A program made the position numbers and the translations under genes. 64,000 nt of DNA, from NCBI RefSeq assembly GCF_026151205.1, contig NC_087072.1, positions 17,003,669-17,067,668 of the forward strand, read 5' to 3'. Below the pieces are notes generated by a model. The model did not search any database. It saw only the letters and a program-made list of their open reading frames with translations, and had not been told where the DNA came from. This DNA comes from Bolinopsis microptera. Taxonomy: Eukaryota; Ctenophora; Tentaculata; Lobata; Bolinopsidae. This document shows positions 45,122-56,529 of the stretch, piece after piece (the stretch's first letter is position 1; every line of letters starts with the position of its first letter).

Positions 45122-45291
45122 ATATCTACCAGCGTGAGCTTTTTCTTACAGATATTAGTTTTTACTTTAGTTTCTTCAAGAGATCCGTTTTTAATTTAGT
45201 TTCACTTTTACTTTCAACATGTTTCTAATGAAATTGAACGAACAAATAAAACAGGGGTTACAGTTGATCGAAATTAGAATTAGAAATTAAG

Positions 45292-45391
45292 NNNNNNNNN
45301 NNNNNNNNNNNNNNNNNNNNNNNNNNNNNNNNNNNNNNNNNNNNNNNNNNNNNNNNNNNNNNNNNNNNNNNNNNNNNNNNNNNNNNNNNNN
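45292..45391. other. Assembly gap (100 N)
   Basis: One hundred unknown bases, the conventional placeholder for a gap of unknown size. Confidence 0.99.
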
Positions 45392-45615
45392 ACCGGCACA
45401 GTTTTGTTTATTCAGATAAGCGATTGTTCATTCAGACTTAGAACAGATTAACGTTACCGAAACATTCAAGTGACTTCATTAGCCACCATCTGCCAGTCAC
45501 CAGCTGAGAGGCGCGATGGATGTCATCTTTAGAGCTGAACTGCGTCACTTACAGTTCAAGCTAAATTATGATTAATATCGCATAATGTATAATGTAATAT
45601 ATATTGTATGGTCAG

Positions 45616-46189
45616 ATTATAACCCGTATGATACCCAACAGTTTGGAAGAAGGCAAGTTCTCATGTGAGACTAGTATCACAATGGTACAGGGCTCTGATG
45701 AAGGCTCTTACTCCTGCTCTGCTGTCTGGAGTGATGACGCTCAGCCCGAACCAAGCAACGAGATTGATATAAGAGTTATGGGTACGTTTATCATCTGCAA
45801 ACTATTTACTACGGAAACATCAGTACTGCCAGGGTCCTTTCTGATCTGAACTTATTCAGGAGAAAATTTAGTGTACACTATCATACAACAAACCAGTACT
45901 GGTACACATCACGGCGCCTATCTTTTTACCCTGATCGGAACTGAAGGTGAAACCAGCCCACACGACTGCTCGGCAGACCGTTCTGAAGGATCTCAAAGTC
46001 AGTGCTCCTTCGAAGATGATATAAATATCGGGCAACTCGAGGCAGTGAAGATCGAGAACACATGCACCGACACCTGGATTTTCGTTAGCATGACTGTGGA
46101 GGTAGATGGAGTTGTAGCGGGAAGATGGCACGGTAGCATGACGGTCGATGATTACCTTACAAAGACGATCAGCTTGAATACGAACGTAG
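45616..46189 (+). CDS. Partial Ig plus PLAT-like domain gene (two exons visible)
   Basis: Exon 45616-45781 encodes the C-terminal half of an Ig domain, with the DEGSYSCSAVW signature (D-x-G-x-Y-x-C). It ends in phase 1 and joins exon 45860-46189, a 330-base phase-1 exon. That exon encodes YTIIQQTSTGTHHGAYLFTL, then IGTEGETS, then INIGQLEAVKIEN and DTWIFVSMTVEVDG, matching the beta-sandwich layout of PLAT/LH2 domains (my reading, moderate). Extra cysteines suggest an extracellular protein. Upstream exons probably lie before or within the N gap at 45292-45391. Downstream exons were not found. Confidence 0.55.
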
Positions 46190-46388
46190 GTATGAATAAT
46201 TACATTGTTTTGTGATGAACTAAAATTACTGTGTTTTAAGGAGATTTTGCCGTTATGTACGTTCAACTGAACCTGAAAATACTGTTATTTATCGTTACCC
46301 ACCAGACACACTTATCTAATATTTCACCAATTTACTTCTTGTCGTAAGAAAGTTCTGCCAGGGTCCTTTCTGATCTGAACTTATTCAG

Positions 46389-46700
46389 GAGAAAATGTAG
46401 TGTACACTATCATACAACAAACCAGTACTGGTACACATCACGGAGGAACTACAAGCGGCGCCTATCTTTTTACTCTGATCGGAACTGAGGGTGAAACCAG
46501 CCCACACGACTGCTCGGCAGACCGTTCTGAAGGATCTCAAAGTCAGTGCTCCTTCGAAGATGATATAAATATCGGGCAACTCGAGGCAGTGAAGATCGAG
46601 AACACATGGCTGTGGTGGTAGATGGAGTTGTAGTGGGAAGATGGCACGGTAACATGTCGGTCGATGATTACCTTACAAAGACGATCAGTTTTTATGCTTA
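46389..46700 (+). pseudogene. Dead duplicate of the PLAT-like exon
   Basis: The duplication includes intron sequence before the acceptor (46350-46388 matches 45822-45859). The copy is nearly identical but has 12 extra bases encoding four residues, then a 28-base deletion between two CATG words that shifts the frame and ends at TAG (46619-46621). The donor region of the original is not kept. Confidence 0.85.
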
Positions 46701-46924
46701 CTGTTTTACAATTAATGTCTGATATTTCTCATACACAAATAATGATATTTTATGTAGATGCCAACTCAGTTTTATGTATTATAATTATAATCCTTTTCGA
46801 TCAAGCTTATGGTAGCATAATGACTAAAATTGCAAAAATTTGAACACTAGATTCGTAGTATTTCATTGTACACTGTTTTTGAAATGATTCTAATTCGCAT
46901 GTATACAGATAATATGATATCATA

Positions 46925-47050
46925 TTCAAACTAGAAAGTCCGTGGTCACACGGAGGAAGCTAATAGTATTCTTTGGTAGTCAGTTTTTATCGCATCAAAA
47001 AATATCCGTCACAAACCGTAGGAAGCGGCTGTGTCAATCGAATTTTGGGA
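46925..47050 (+). repeat. Dispersed repeat, copy 2
   Basis: Partner of 42040-42170 in opposite orientation. Confidence 0.55.
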
Positions 47051-47106
47051 TTTTTCATCATTTATATATTATTATGTTTTATATGTTTTATATGTTTTAT
47101 AATATA

Positions 47107-47166
47107 TCTTAAAATAGTAAACATATAAAACATATAAATATGTTTTATATGTTTACTATTTTAAGA
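47107..47166. repeat. Perfect 29-bp inverted repeat with 2-base loop
   Basis: Arms TCTTAAAATAGTAAACATAT... (47107-47135) and its exact reverse complement (47138-47166). AT-rich, able to extrude a cruciform. Confidence 0.9.
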
Positions 47167-47806
47167 TGTGACAAACTGACAAACCTTTTGTAATTCCTAG
47201 TTTAGTAAAAGTTCCCACTTTGTGATGATGTGGAATGTGGATTCTTTCAACGTAATTCTTTCGCCCTATGCTTGTTTCGTTTATGACAAAGACCTGTAGC
47301 CGATATGGCGACAGTATAGATGTATTTTTTTACAGTCAGTGGAGACTGTCAATTCGTCCCCAGTAATCAAAATTGACATTATTTAGTCTTCGTACTAGTT
47401 AAATCGTTTTTCCTCTAAAATATTCTTGCTCGGTTTGGTAGTCAGGTGAAATGTCTTAGGGACAGGTCTCGTCTCCTTTTGCACCGAGACGAACAAATTT
47501 ACAGAGTTTTTTTTTTCTGAATAAGGACTCCCTCGAAATAGCAACAATCTAAAAAAATATCCCGACAAGACGAACGTTGGAAATTTTAGTAAACTATTAC
47601 GGTATATAGCTTACAGGTCCTTCCAGAACATGCGTTGTGGAGTAGGTAAAATGTAAACGTAACAAATACAGACTGCCAGGTTGTGCCGTTATAACTGTGA
47701 TCAGGGAATAATATCCTAGCATGAAAACTAAAAGGTCGTTATGTTGGTTTTGGAGATAATGATCTCGCTACCGTTACCAATGGCAATACTTTGCAGTAGT
47801 TCTAAA

Positions 47807-48180
47807 CGAGCGTGCTAAATCACTCTACAGTCGATCTTCGATTGTTCTAAAAGGGCCCCCGACAGTTGAAACCAACTTCGATCGATGTATTTTCGGACGC
47901 TGATTCCGAATCACCCCCATGACATAGGGTTAAAATCCTCCTGACGAGATATTGGCGAAAACCTGTTTCGATCACGTGATATGACCGTGTAACTGTAAGG
48001 AAGTTAGTCTAATTTCTCGCAAGGGTTAGGGTTTCAGCATATGCTTTTGTTAAGGATTGGGTAAGGGTTAGGGTTGGGATCAAATTAGAGGGTTAGGGTT
48101 TCGAATAGCCGTTCAGGTCCAACTAGAGAACGGGATGAAAAAGTCACGTGACAGTCGAGTGTAGAGTGACAATCACTTAT
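47807..48180 (-). mobile_element. Family C element, copy 2
   Basis: Reverse copy of the family C element with GGGTTAGGG-type blocks (about 48020-48100). Ends carry TCACTCTACAGTCGA and its partner. Target duplications are no longer visible. Confidence 0.75.
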
Positions 48181-48663
48181 TTAATGCTTCAAAGCGATAC
48201 TTTAACTTTAAGCCAAAGTGATGGCTACTCAATACTGAGCTCATGTCAAGGTAAAACTATTTATAGCTGGTTTTCGCAATATTTTATATTTTGATTGTGG
48301 AGTATTATAATCTGTGCGGTTGTAATTTTGACACAAATCAGCACACTTTTAACAAGCAAGCACAACCACACAGATATTTAACTAATAATACATACCTATT
48401 ACTGGTCAAAATATACAGAAACAGTGTTTGGTGTTTATGTGATAGTTATAGCGCTGTTAGAAACACAAATAGGGCGGTTGATTCTCCATAACGTGTCGGC
48501 TCTGACCACTCTCATGTGTCCTGAAATCAATTACACACATTCTAGAGAGTTCCCTTGACCGATTGATTTGTTACCCGGTTACTTGCAAACATTCTGGAGA
48601 ATTAACAAATGTTGATAAAATGAAATCTTCCGTGGCGTTAACCTGTTCTTTTACAAGTTCACA
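48181..48663. other. 5' flank of the G-alpha gene
   Basis: No recognised feature; presumably includes its promoter if the gene is expressed. Confidence 0.4.
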
Positions 48664-49732
48664 ATGGGATGTTGCGGGGGTGACGACACATCAGAAAAAA
48701 GGTACAGTAAGCAGCTTGAGGAGCAAATCATGGAAGATGCTGAAGAGTCGGCAAGAGAAGTTAAGCTGCTGCTATTGGGGGCTAGAGAATCTGGCATATC
48801 AACTGTTATGAAGCAGATGGTTATCTTCCACAAGTCAGGATACAACGAGGAGAGTCGAAAGAAGTATATAAATTGTATCCTAAATAACGCTCTTGTGTCA
48901 CTCAGCAACATTCTACAAGCTATGAACTCTATAACGCCTCATGTCGAATTTGCCAACTCAGAACGGAAACCTGATGGTGAAAAGCTCTTGTCCTATGAGC
49001 TGTTGGATACAACGGCAACTCAACTCCCTGATGGTGCACCTGAGGTCATGAAGGCTTTGTGGGCTGATGGGGGTGTTCAGGCGTGCTTCCAGCGCTCCAA
49101 TGAGTACCAACTCATGCATTCAGCAAAATACTACCTAGATGCCTTGGATAGGATCTGTGAAACTAACTTTATTCCTAATGAGCAAGATGTGTTAAGATGC
49201 AGGGTGCTAACAACTGGTATCGTCGAAGAACATTTTTCCCAACAAGGTTTACATTACCGCATATTTGATGTTAGTGGTCAAAGATCTGAAAGAAGAAAGT
49301 GGATCCATTGCTTTGAAGGAGTAACTGCTGTCATCTTTTGTGCATCACTCAATGCCTATGATTTGGTTCTGGCTGAAGATGAGGAAACAAACAGGATGCA
49401 CGAAAGTATGAAGCTCTTTGATTCAATATGTAATAACAAATGGTTTACGGATGCATCAATTCTCCTTTTCCTGAATAAGAAAGATCTCTTCGAGAAGAAA
49501 ATAACCAGGTCTTCTCTAAAGATATGCTTTCCTGAGTATAATGGTGCAGACGAATATACAGAGGCTGGTCAGTACATTCAAGGTAAATACGAAATCCTCA
49601 ACAGAACCGAAAACAGAAAAATTCGCACAAAATTTTACCTGTGCTACCGACACCAGTAACCCCCAGTTCGTCTTTGACGCATTAACAGATATCATCATCA
49701 AGAATAACACGAAAGACTGTGGACTGTTTTAA
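48664..49732 (+). CDS. Intronless G-protein alpha subunit (Gi/o-like) with one frameshift
   Basis: A single-exon frame begins MGCCGGDD, with Gly2 and Cys3 fit for lipid attachment, and follows the G-alpha fold: P-loop GARESGIST (residues 39-47), switch [13 protein letters not shown], switch [24 protein letters not shown] guanine motif, TCATDT and the terminus DCGLF, the Gi-type end with the cysteine used by pertussis toxin. The frame breaks at the five-A run 49617-49621; past it the correct C terminus continues in the +1 frame to TAA 49732. Without the extra base the length is 355 residues, as in Gi. The P-loop lysine is Ile and the first switch II glycine is Ser, so nucleotide handling is probably altered. 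Lack of introns suggests a retrocopy. It may be a pseudogene, or the shift may be an assembly error. Confidence 0.88.
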
Positions 49733-50349
49733 AATGTGTTCTTTGTAGCAAATTTCCGATTTTGACCAATCACCCACCCACCCAAAATTTTGCTTATCAT
49801 TATCAAGTGAAGTAGTGGATCCAAACACAAACAATTTATAACTGAAGACTAAGAGGGACTGGGAAACACTTCATGACGAGAATCTTCACACAACTGTGTA
49901 AACATGCGTGTTTGTTTAAACACAGGTGCAACTTGAGTTACCTTATTTAACGTTATTTGACTGGATTCTACCTTGTCGGAATTTATTTCAGCGGAAATTA
50001 AAATGAACGCTAGGGCTTCCAGCGTCCAATTAATGTCCGTGCAAATAAAGTCTGATAAGTTAAGTTTAGTTGACTTTAAGTAATACATAATAAGTATGCC
50101 CCAATTTGTTGTGTTAATTACTACTAAATCTATATAGGAACAGTAATCGAATCTAATCAGCTCAGTTGCTGTGTCATGCTTCCTGTGAGCTGTGATGTGT
50201 GAGTGATAGTGTTGCTTTGTTTTTAACGGTTGATACTCGTAAAATATTTGTTTCAAATTAGTCGACGAGTCCAACTCGGCGCGCGTCCTGGTAGGTTATA
50301 AACTTACAACTTTGTTTCAGCAGCCTGCACAGTTTTACTTTTACATTTT
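49733..50349. other. 3' flank; minus-strand frame of unknown value
   Basis: A 141-codon minus frame (49849-50274) has no recognised motif. I do not call it a gene. No poly-A tail of a retrocopy is obvious. Confidence 0.35.
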
Positions 50350-51185
50350 AGTAGGAGGTGCACCATAAAAATAAACTTGCTCGGATTTTAAAAATTTTTG
50401 TACCATTGTTTTCTAGAGACTGTAAGAATTTTCACAATACCAAATTTTTCATACCTTTTTGGAAAGATCAGTGAGTTTCGCCTAGGTGCCATATTTGATG
50501 GTGCGCGGCTTTTGTGTTTTGGAGCAAAATTAGCTGTAAAAGTCGCGTAATTTGACCAAATTTGACCAAATTCGTTGATTTTTGTCGTATTATTTGGATA
50601 TATCTTCAGTTCCTTGAATGAGATCATTCTAAAAATTGGCGACGACCTTCCAATAGGGCTTTCACAACTGTCCGAAAAATTTGGTGGATATCGGAGTTGA
50701 TTTAGTGATCAAAATGGTGCAAAATACGCTGCTTTTAGCTGTAACATAATGTCTGATGGTTGGATATGCTTTAAACTTTTCGGACACCTTCCTTGTAAGT
50801 CTATGAGTAAGCACTAAGCTTACCAATTTTTGTTGCAATCGGAGGTCGGGAAGAATACTTAATATCTATTTGTTTGAAGAAAATTGTGCTGGCCGAAATT
50901 AGCGCTAAAAAACCATCCTACAGTCGGCACGCGCGGCTCACTGTCGATGGCGCACTACCTAATTTTAGGTTATGACGTACAAGCTTTAGAAAGATTTTAT
51001 CCATACAAACTTTTGGTCTGACTGATAGTGATATTGATAAACTAAGCCATTCTTTTATTAGGCCGTGCGCTGCATCGACCGTAAGACGCGCGCGCTGACC
51101 ATTGAATGGTTTTTAAGCTCATATTTCGGCCAGCACATTATTTCGGAAACAATCAAAAAGTTATAATACTTCCCATATAACAATT

Positions 51186-51293
51186 TTGTATCACGCGGTG
51201 ACCCCCACTGCCGCTTCACTATAGTGGAGCGTCTTCGACGCTACAGGGGGAGCCGCGCACTTCGTGCGCGGCGGGTCATACAACGTATGACAA
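51186..51293 (+). mobile_element. Family B element, copy 3
   Basis: A 108-bp copy with perfect 8-bp duplications TAACAATT (51178-51185, 51294-51301). Confidence 0.9.
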
Positions 51294-51415
51294 TAACAAT
51301 TTTGTTGAAATTTGGTCAGCTTACGTTGAGTGTAAACATTTATGTTCTAAGCTACTGAACCTAAATTAGTTTGAGCAATTTCGATGGTCAGAATTTGAGT
51401 TATCAACGAATTTAT

Positions 51416-51480
51416 ACCTATTTTGTCATTTTTAGAACTCTTAATGAGTCATTAAGAGTTCTAAAAATGACAAAATAGGT
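51416..51480. repeat. Perfect 32-bp palindrome arms around one base
   Basis: Arms 51416-51447 and 51449-51480 are exact reverse complements (ACCTATTTTGTCATTTTTAG at the start), followed by two direct copies of the tail GACAAAATAGGTCACTTAAT. Confidence 0.95.
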
Positions 51481-51674
51481 CACTTAATGACAAAATAGGT
51501 CACTTAATCAAGGCCAATCTCTCCCAACTAATTTAGGTTCGGTAGTTAAGTATAATTGGAAGGTTCTGACAAATTTTCAGCATGATTCATATTCAGAAAC
51601 CGAAGATATGACAAAATAATACGACAAAAATCATGAACGAATTTCGTCAAATTACGCGACTTTTACGCCTAATT

Positions 51675-51765
51675 TTACCTGAGGACCCCAGGCTATTATC
51701 AATTATGTTCATTAACATATATAATAAAGATTTGGCGGAATGACAGGCTGAGCGCGGCCCAGTAA
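51675..51765 (-). mobile_element. Family A element, copy 4
   Basis: A 91-bp copy, the longest, with perfect 8-bp duplications GCCTAATT (51667-51674, 51766-51773). Confidence 0.9.
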
Positions 51766-51982
51766 GCCTAATTTTGCTCCAAAAGCCGCTCACCATCAAA
51801 TATATAACCTAAACGAAACTCACTGATCATTCCAAAAAAGTATGACAATTGTTTGGTACTGTGAAAATTCTTACAGTCTCTAGAAAACAATGGTACACAA
51901 ATTTTGAAAATCCAAGCAAGTTTATTTGCGAAGCAGAGCAACGATCGACGATGCGAAGCAAAAATGCGAAGCAAGAATCAAG

Positions 51983-52058
51983 ATTACTGGGCCGCGCTCA
52001 GCCTGTCATTCCGCCTAATCTCTGTTTATGAACATAATAGCCTGAGGTCCCCAGGTAA
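51983..52058 (+). mobile_element. Family A element, copy 5
   Basis: A 76-bp copy with perfect 8-bp duplications GAATCAAG (51975-51982, 52059-52066). Confidence 0.9.
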
Positions 52059-52572
52059 GAATCAAGAATGCTAGTTCGCGCGGCGCGTCGAAGCGGCGAA
52101 GTCCTCCAAGAATGGAACTTAAAATAAGTATAAGAATAGGAATTGATATTATGTATTACTATTAGAATTGCATATTGGAAATTTATTTGCAATTTGCATA
52201 GTCATATATTTAATATAATCATACTCATATCATAGTGATGATATATGGGTATTAAATTATGAGTTTGCATATATTATTATAAATTGAAAATAGAGATATG
52301 ATACTGATAGAATCAAAAATTGTATTAAAAAGAATACTGTTCATTTGCAATTTGTCATTGTTTTTGTGAGAATTATGTGGAACAATATGGAAATTGGAAT
52401 GGAGCTTTTTGCGTTTGGTTTTAATTTGATATAAAATGCAAAAGGTCTACATTTATAAATGCTTAATATGTAATAATCTAAATAAACTGTGGCTTGAATT
52501 ATTATTAGTTTGCCCCACCAAAATAACAAAATTTTTATTATTTTAAACTGTTTTCTGTTACATGGGTTTAGT

Positions 52573-52678
52573 TTGTATCACGTGGTGACCCCCACTGTTG
52601 CTTCACTAAAGTGTAGAGTTTCTACGATACAGATGGAGCCGCGCACTCGTGCGCAGCGGGTCATACAACGTATGACAA
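52573..52678 (+). mobile_element. Family B element, copy 4, decayed
   Basis: About 106 bp with the family ends TTGTATCACG and CGTATGACAA but many body changes and no clear target duplication, so it is an older copy. Confidence 0.8.
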
Positions 52679-52850
52679 GTAATTTCATGACATGCTTCCA
52701 AAATATTTTAAAGGTTTTTTGATTATGTCTATTAAAATAAAATTTGGCTTAAAAACTGTCTTACAATTTTACCCTTTGTGTTGCATGTTTAGTTAATGCT
52801 GTACGTTTAGTTTGTGCGCCGGTGTTAGCGCGCCGCGCATATATTTAGTG

Positions 52851-52932
52851 TTACTGGGCCGCACTCAACCTGTCATTCCACCGAATCTCTATGTTAATGA
52901 ACATAATAGCCTGAGGTCCCCATACCAGGTAA
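52851..52932 (+). mobile_element. Family A element, copy 6
   Basis: An 82-bp copy with perfect 8-bp duplications ATTTAGTG (52843-52850, 52933-52940). Confidence 0.9.
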
Positions 52933-53089
52933 ATTTAGTGCATAGTGGTGAACTCCGCTTATTTTTATTTTGACTGATCTGTGAAAATCGAGCGTTACAT
53001 AGACAATGCAATCACTCGTGTTATCACTTTTTTATTTCTTTACATATTTATAGATATACTGCTTCGCATAATTTTAAATTAGGTTAAAA

Positions 53090-53320
53090 ACCGAATGATG
53101 ATTAATCATTTTACACTCGACTGTCAATCAAGTAACTTTTTTAAACAAGTTTTCTGGGTGGCCGCGCCCTAAATGACTATTCGAAACCCTGATCCTCTAC
53201 ACTGACCCCAATGTTAACCCTAACCAAATCCCTTACTGTATAGTATGTTCAAAAATACATCGATTCGAGTTGGTTTCAACCGTCGGGGCCCTTTTTAAGA
53301 GGATATTTGTGTGTTGTTCG
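53090..53320 (+). mobile_element. Family C element, copy 3, truncated
   Basis: Shares the TACACTCGACTGTCA start, a degraded CCCTAA block and the CATCGATT...GTTGGTTTCAACCGTCGGGG segment with the other copies. The right end is missing. Confidence 0.65.
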
Positions 53321-53445
53321 ATGATGGCTACGTTCTCTATCATATATTTTGAGTTGATTATTCAAATTTAGACTTTGCTTTATTATAGGTAAATCTTCAA
53401 TGGTTTGAAGTCGCCAATTACAATCTATTTCCTAAGAATCAATTA

Positions 53446-53770
53446 AATGGAATCTAGGCAAACTTGACCTTAAAGCTATTGCAAACACCAAAGCAGCACT
53501 GAAAGCTGAAAAAGAAAAAGATTTTGCAGCAGAGAGACTCAGAATAGAAAACGCAATAAGTTCTCCAGCAAAGAAAAGATCGTTTTCACTGGCTACACAA
53601 AAAGGCAGTTCATCCTGGCTGTCAGCCCTCCCAATGCAGTCTTATGGTTACTGCTTGAACAAGAAGGACTTTAGAGATGGTATATGTTTGCGATATGGCT
53701 GGCCTATACAAGATATTGCTAAACACTGTGCGTGTGGAGAAAGAAACTCAATAGTTCCAAGAAATGCAAT
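53446..53770 (+). pseudogene. Retroelement protein fragment
   Basis: The frame reads LDLKAIANTKAALKAEKEKD, then GSSSWLSALPMQSYGYCLNK and KDFRDGICLRYGW, then HCACG. This SSWL-ALP ... FRDAxxLRYGW ... CxCG pattern recurs in retroelement-encoded proteins of cnidarians and other animals (from memory), upstream of the segment seen at 28656-28770. After ~53775 the match stops. It is a relic rather than a host gene. Confidence 0.6.
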
Positions 53771-53870
53771 ACAATGCAATGTAATGGAAACAGCTCTGCA
53801 ATGCCTTTTACCGCTACATTTTGTGTTGTACTATAATTCTGCACCATTCTTTGTTCTTAATTAATTAGTT

Positions 53871-54655
53871 ACCTTTTCTTAAATAGATTACCGAAAATAT
53901 TCTGCCCAGGCTGTAAATATTTGATTAGAACTTTTTTAAACTCATTAGCTTATCTGATTGCGCGAACTACTGATTTGGGATTCTTCAAGTTCATTATCGG
54001 TACACTTTTGGTATAGATGTTGGACTTGTATTTTGTTGTAACTAGCCACATGTTTTTGATAATGATATATCAAAATTTCTTTTAATTCTGGCTCCGTAAT
54101 TTCAAATGATTACTGTTTTTCGGTGGGCCCAGCTTGCACAGGAGTTGCATCTGCTCTCGATATCTGTGTTTTGGCGACCCACAAGTCATTTGATTAAAAA
54201 AAAAAAAAAAAAAAAAAAAGGAAGCAACTCACGGTATCACTCTCATTTACCGGAGTTGCAACCAAATATACACAATAAGGTTTGGTACTTTATCTGTACC
54301 TCCCCTTTCATAGAAATAATAGCAAAAATATACACCTATCTTTAAGAAATCAACATCTCATATAAAACATTTGATCAACCAAAATTAAGACAATTTTCCT
54401 GTCAAGTCATTTGATTACATACATTAAAGCACCACCCCAAGCCTGATAGCACAAAAGTATAAATTGTTTGAGGATTTTCACAACAAATCAGCTTGTACAT
54501 AATATATAATATAATACACGTTAAAAAGTTAAGTGTCTACAAAAGATTTCATTAAAATAAATGCTAAATTCATTGTAATTGTGATCGAATGAAGTTATTC
54601 CTCGATATTGGCTTGAATTTAAGTCGCGGCATTTTCAAAATCCACTTTTTACGCT
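53871..54655. other. Non-coding; poly-A run at 54196-54219
   Basis: No gene recognised. A run of about 24 A may mark the tail of a retroposed sequence. Confidence 0.4.
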
Positions 54656-55590
54656 GTGTGTAAATTTATGAAAGAGGACATATTTTCCTGTGTGACACAT
54701 GACACGACAAACCTACCTACTTACCCCACTCATCCTAAATTCCCATCACTTCAAACCATCTTTACTTTTTTTGAAAAAAAATGTTTATGGAAAAAATACG
54801 GTAAAACTATTCATGGTAAAGTAAAAAATAGAATGCAAAATGAGAACCTGATAGGGAAAAGAATTAATGATGATAAGAGAGGCAGATCAGGTTTCAGTTT
54901 AAGAAGTTTTGCCAGATGAGCCAAACTATTCTGTCTCTGGTAAATGTGGGAGATTGTCAGCAATACAGACAGACTGGTGTTAAAGTATTTAATTATTTTC
55001 CTGGTGTACGGTTCACCTATAAGGACAGTTTGAGTATGGCCATTTCAAGGTTACTCCTTTTCCATGCTCACACAGGGACAGAGCGAGAACTTGTGGTTAA
55101 AATCAAGGATGGTGTCATGTTGAATGTTGATGAGTCGGGGTGTTATACCATTTTTCAGTAGCACAATGAGTAAACAGACAACATCATCATGTACATGTTT
55201 TGCTTTCCGGAGATACGTGAAAAAAGCAGTGGAACTGTCATCTTTTATGAGGAGTCTCCAGCATCCCCGTTTTCTGAAAGAGCACTCACTGTTCCTGGTG
55301 TTGGGTAAAGAAGAATTGGGCAATTTGGGTGATGTTTCCAGAGTTGTTGTTGAGGGAAACAAATCTGGGAACTTGGCGACAAAATAAAGTAACCATTGAA
55401 TGCCAGGGACCATGATATACGGAAAGACGAAGAGGCTTTTGGCTGCTCTTGGAGAAGCATACTGCCTAGTTTGGGAGGACTGCTACTGCAGTTACAGATT
55501 TCTTCTATGCGAATAGATCTGCGTAGACAACAAGAGCCCTGTGCCAAGCACATGCTGATGAGAGTTAAGAGGTTAAGAGAAAGTAGATGA
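54656..55590 (+). pseudogene. Degenerate coding-like region, unknown
   Basis: Consecutive frames 54656-54919, 54916-55161, 55124-55387 and 55396-55590 overlap or abut in different phases, and the DNA is less AT-rich than its surroundings. One frame reads FPGVRFTYKDSLSMAISRLL, another SSFMRSLQHPRFLKEHSLFL. This is what a gene with several frameshifts looks like, but I recognise no family and chance is possible. Confidence 0.3.
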
Positions 55591-56529
55591 GGATTTGAAC
55601 TGTGTCAGTTCCTTACACAGTTTGATCTTATGAGAACATTTTCTTTTGTTTTGCTCCTCCTCTATCATCTCAGGAGTGGCATTTTGACGTGAACCGAATA
55701 TTCCTTATTGGTGTTATTTTGTATCAGATTTAAACACGTTTTTCGAAGACAGAGAATTTATGTTAACATTTGCATTCATGGTTAATGTCCAATGTTAGGA
55801 CTAACCCTAATTTTAGGTTGGTCAGTGGTCACTGTATTTTATCTTGCAAGCTTAAGGTAGACTGACTTACTGATTGACTTAGGTCGGCTCTAAAGTCCAA
55901 GCAAAAGGTAGCTTAAGACCAAGATTCTATAACTGCAGAACTACAAAATAATAGTATACTCTCTGGATATTATTGTAACAAAAGCTTTAACCAAATCTTT
56001 TTTATAGGATATCCTTGAAGTCTCAAGATGATGAATACAATGGTGAGTGATTAAACTTAATTTTTCGAAATGATTAATTAGATTGTAGTATTATGGTGTA
56101 TTCTTAACAGTTTGAGCCCTTACACATGTATATCAAGCAAATGGTCAAATGGACTGTTTTAAGCAAAATAGCCCATGACTTTATTAGGCTGAACCATATT
56201 GCATTAAAACTCTGATTTACTGTGAAGTTTGGGACTAAGATTAAGCATCTGCAAGTAATTATGGTTTTGTTTATTTTTGGCCACAAGGATTATTATGCAA
56301 ATAGTTAACCTGCTGCACTGTTTCTTCTTATCAATATAATTTACTCCCTATATTTTCCGTAAAACTACATCTGAAACAGAAGTTGCCTGTGTCTACTAAA
56401 ACGTTAATCTTCTTAAATTCATCAAGATTAATTTTAATATCAATAACAGACTGCGAATTTTTAACATAAGATGGCAACTTGTTCCAAAGCTGATAACACG
56501 TTATGATAAAAAGTTATTTGACATACATA
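55591..56529. other. Non-coding
   Basis: AT-rich, nothing recognised. Confidence 0.4.

Larger units (their letters stand above)
50350..51930. mobile_element. Family F foldback element (~1.58 kb)
   Basis: Left arm (50350-~50960) and right arm (~51060-51930) are inverted copies. The outer ends carry AAACTTGCTCGGATTTTAAA and its partner. The right arm holds a family B copy (51186-51293) and a family A copy (51675-51765). Related ends occur at ~57605-57675 and ~62950-63060, and a one-arm copy at 44706-45121. No coding region is recognised. Confidence 0.75.

Noticed and set aside
49849-50274. 141-codon minus frame
   Set aside because: No motif, no splice signal and AT-rich context; kept only as a note in the flank.
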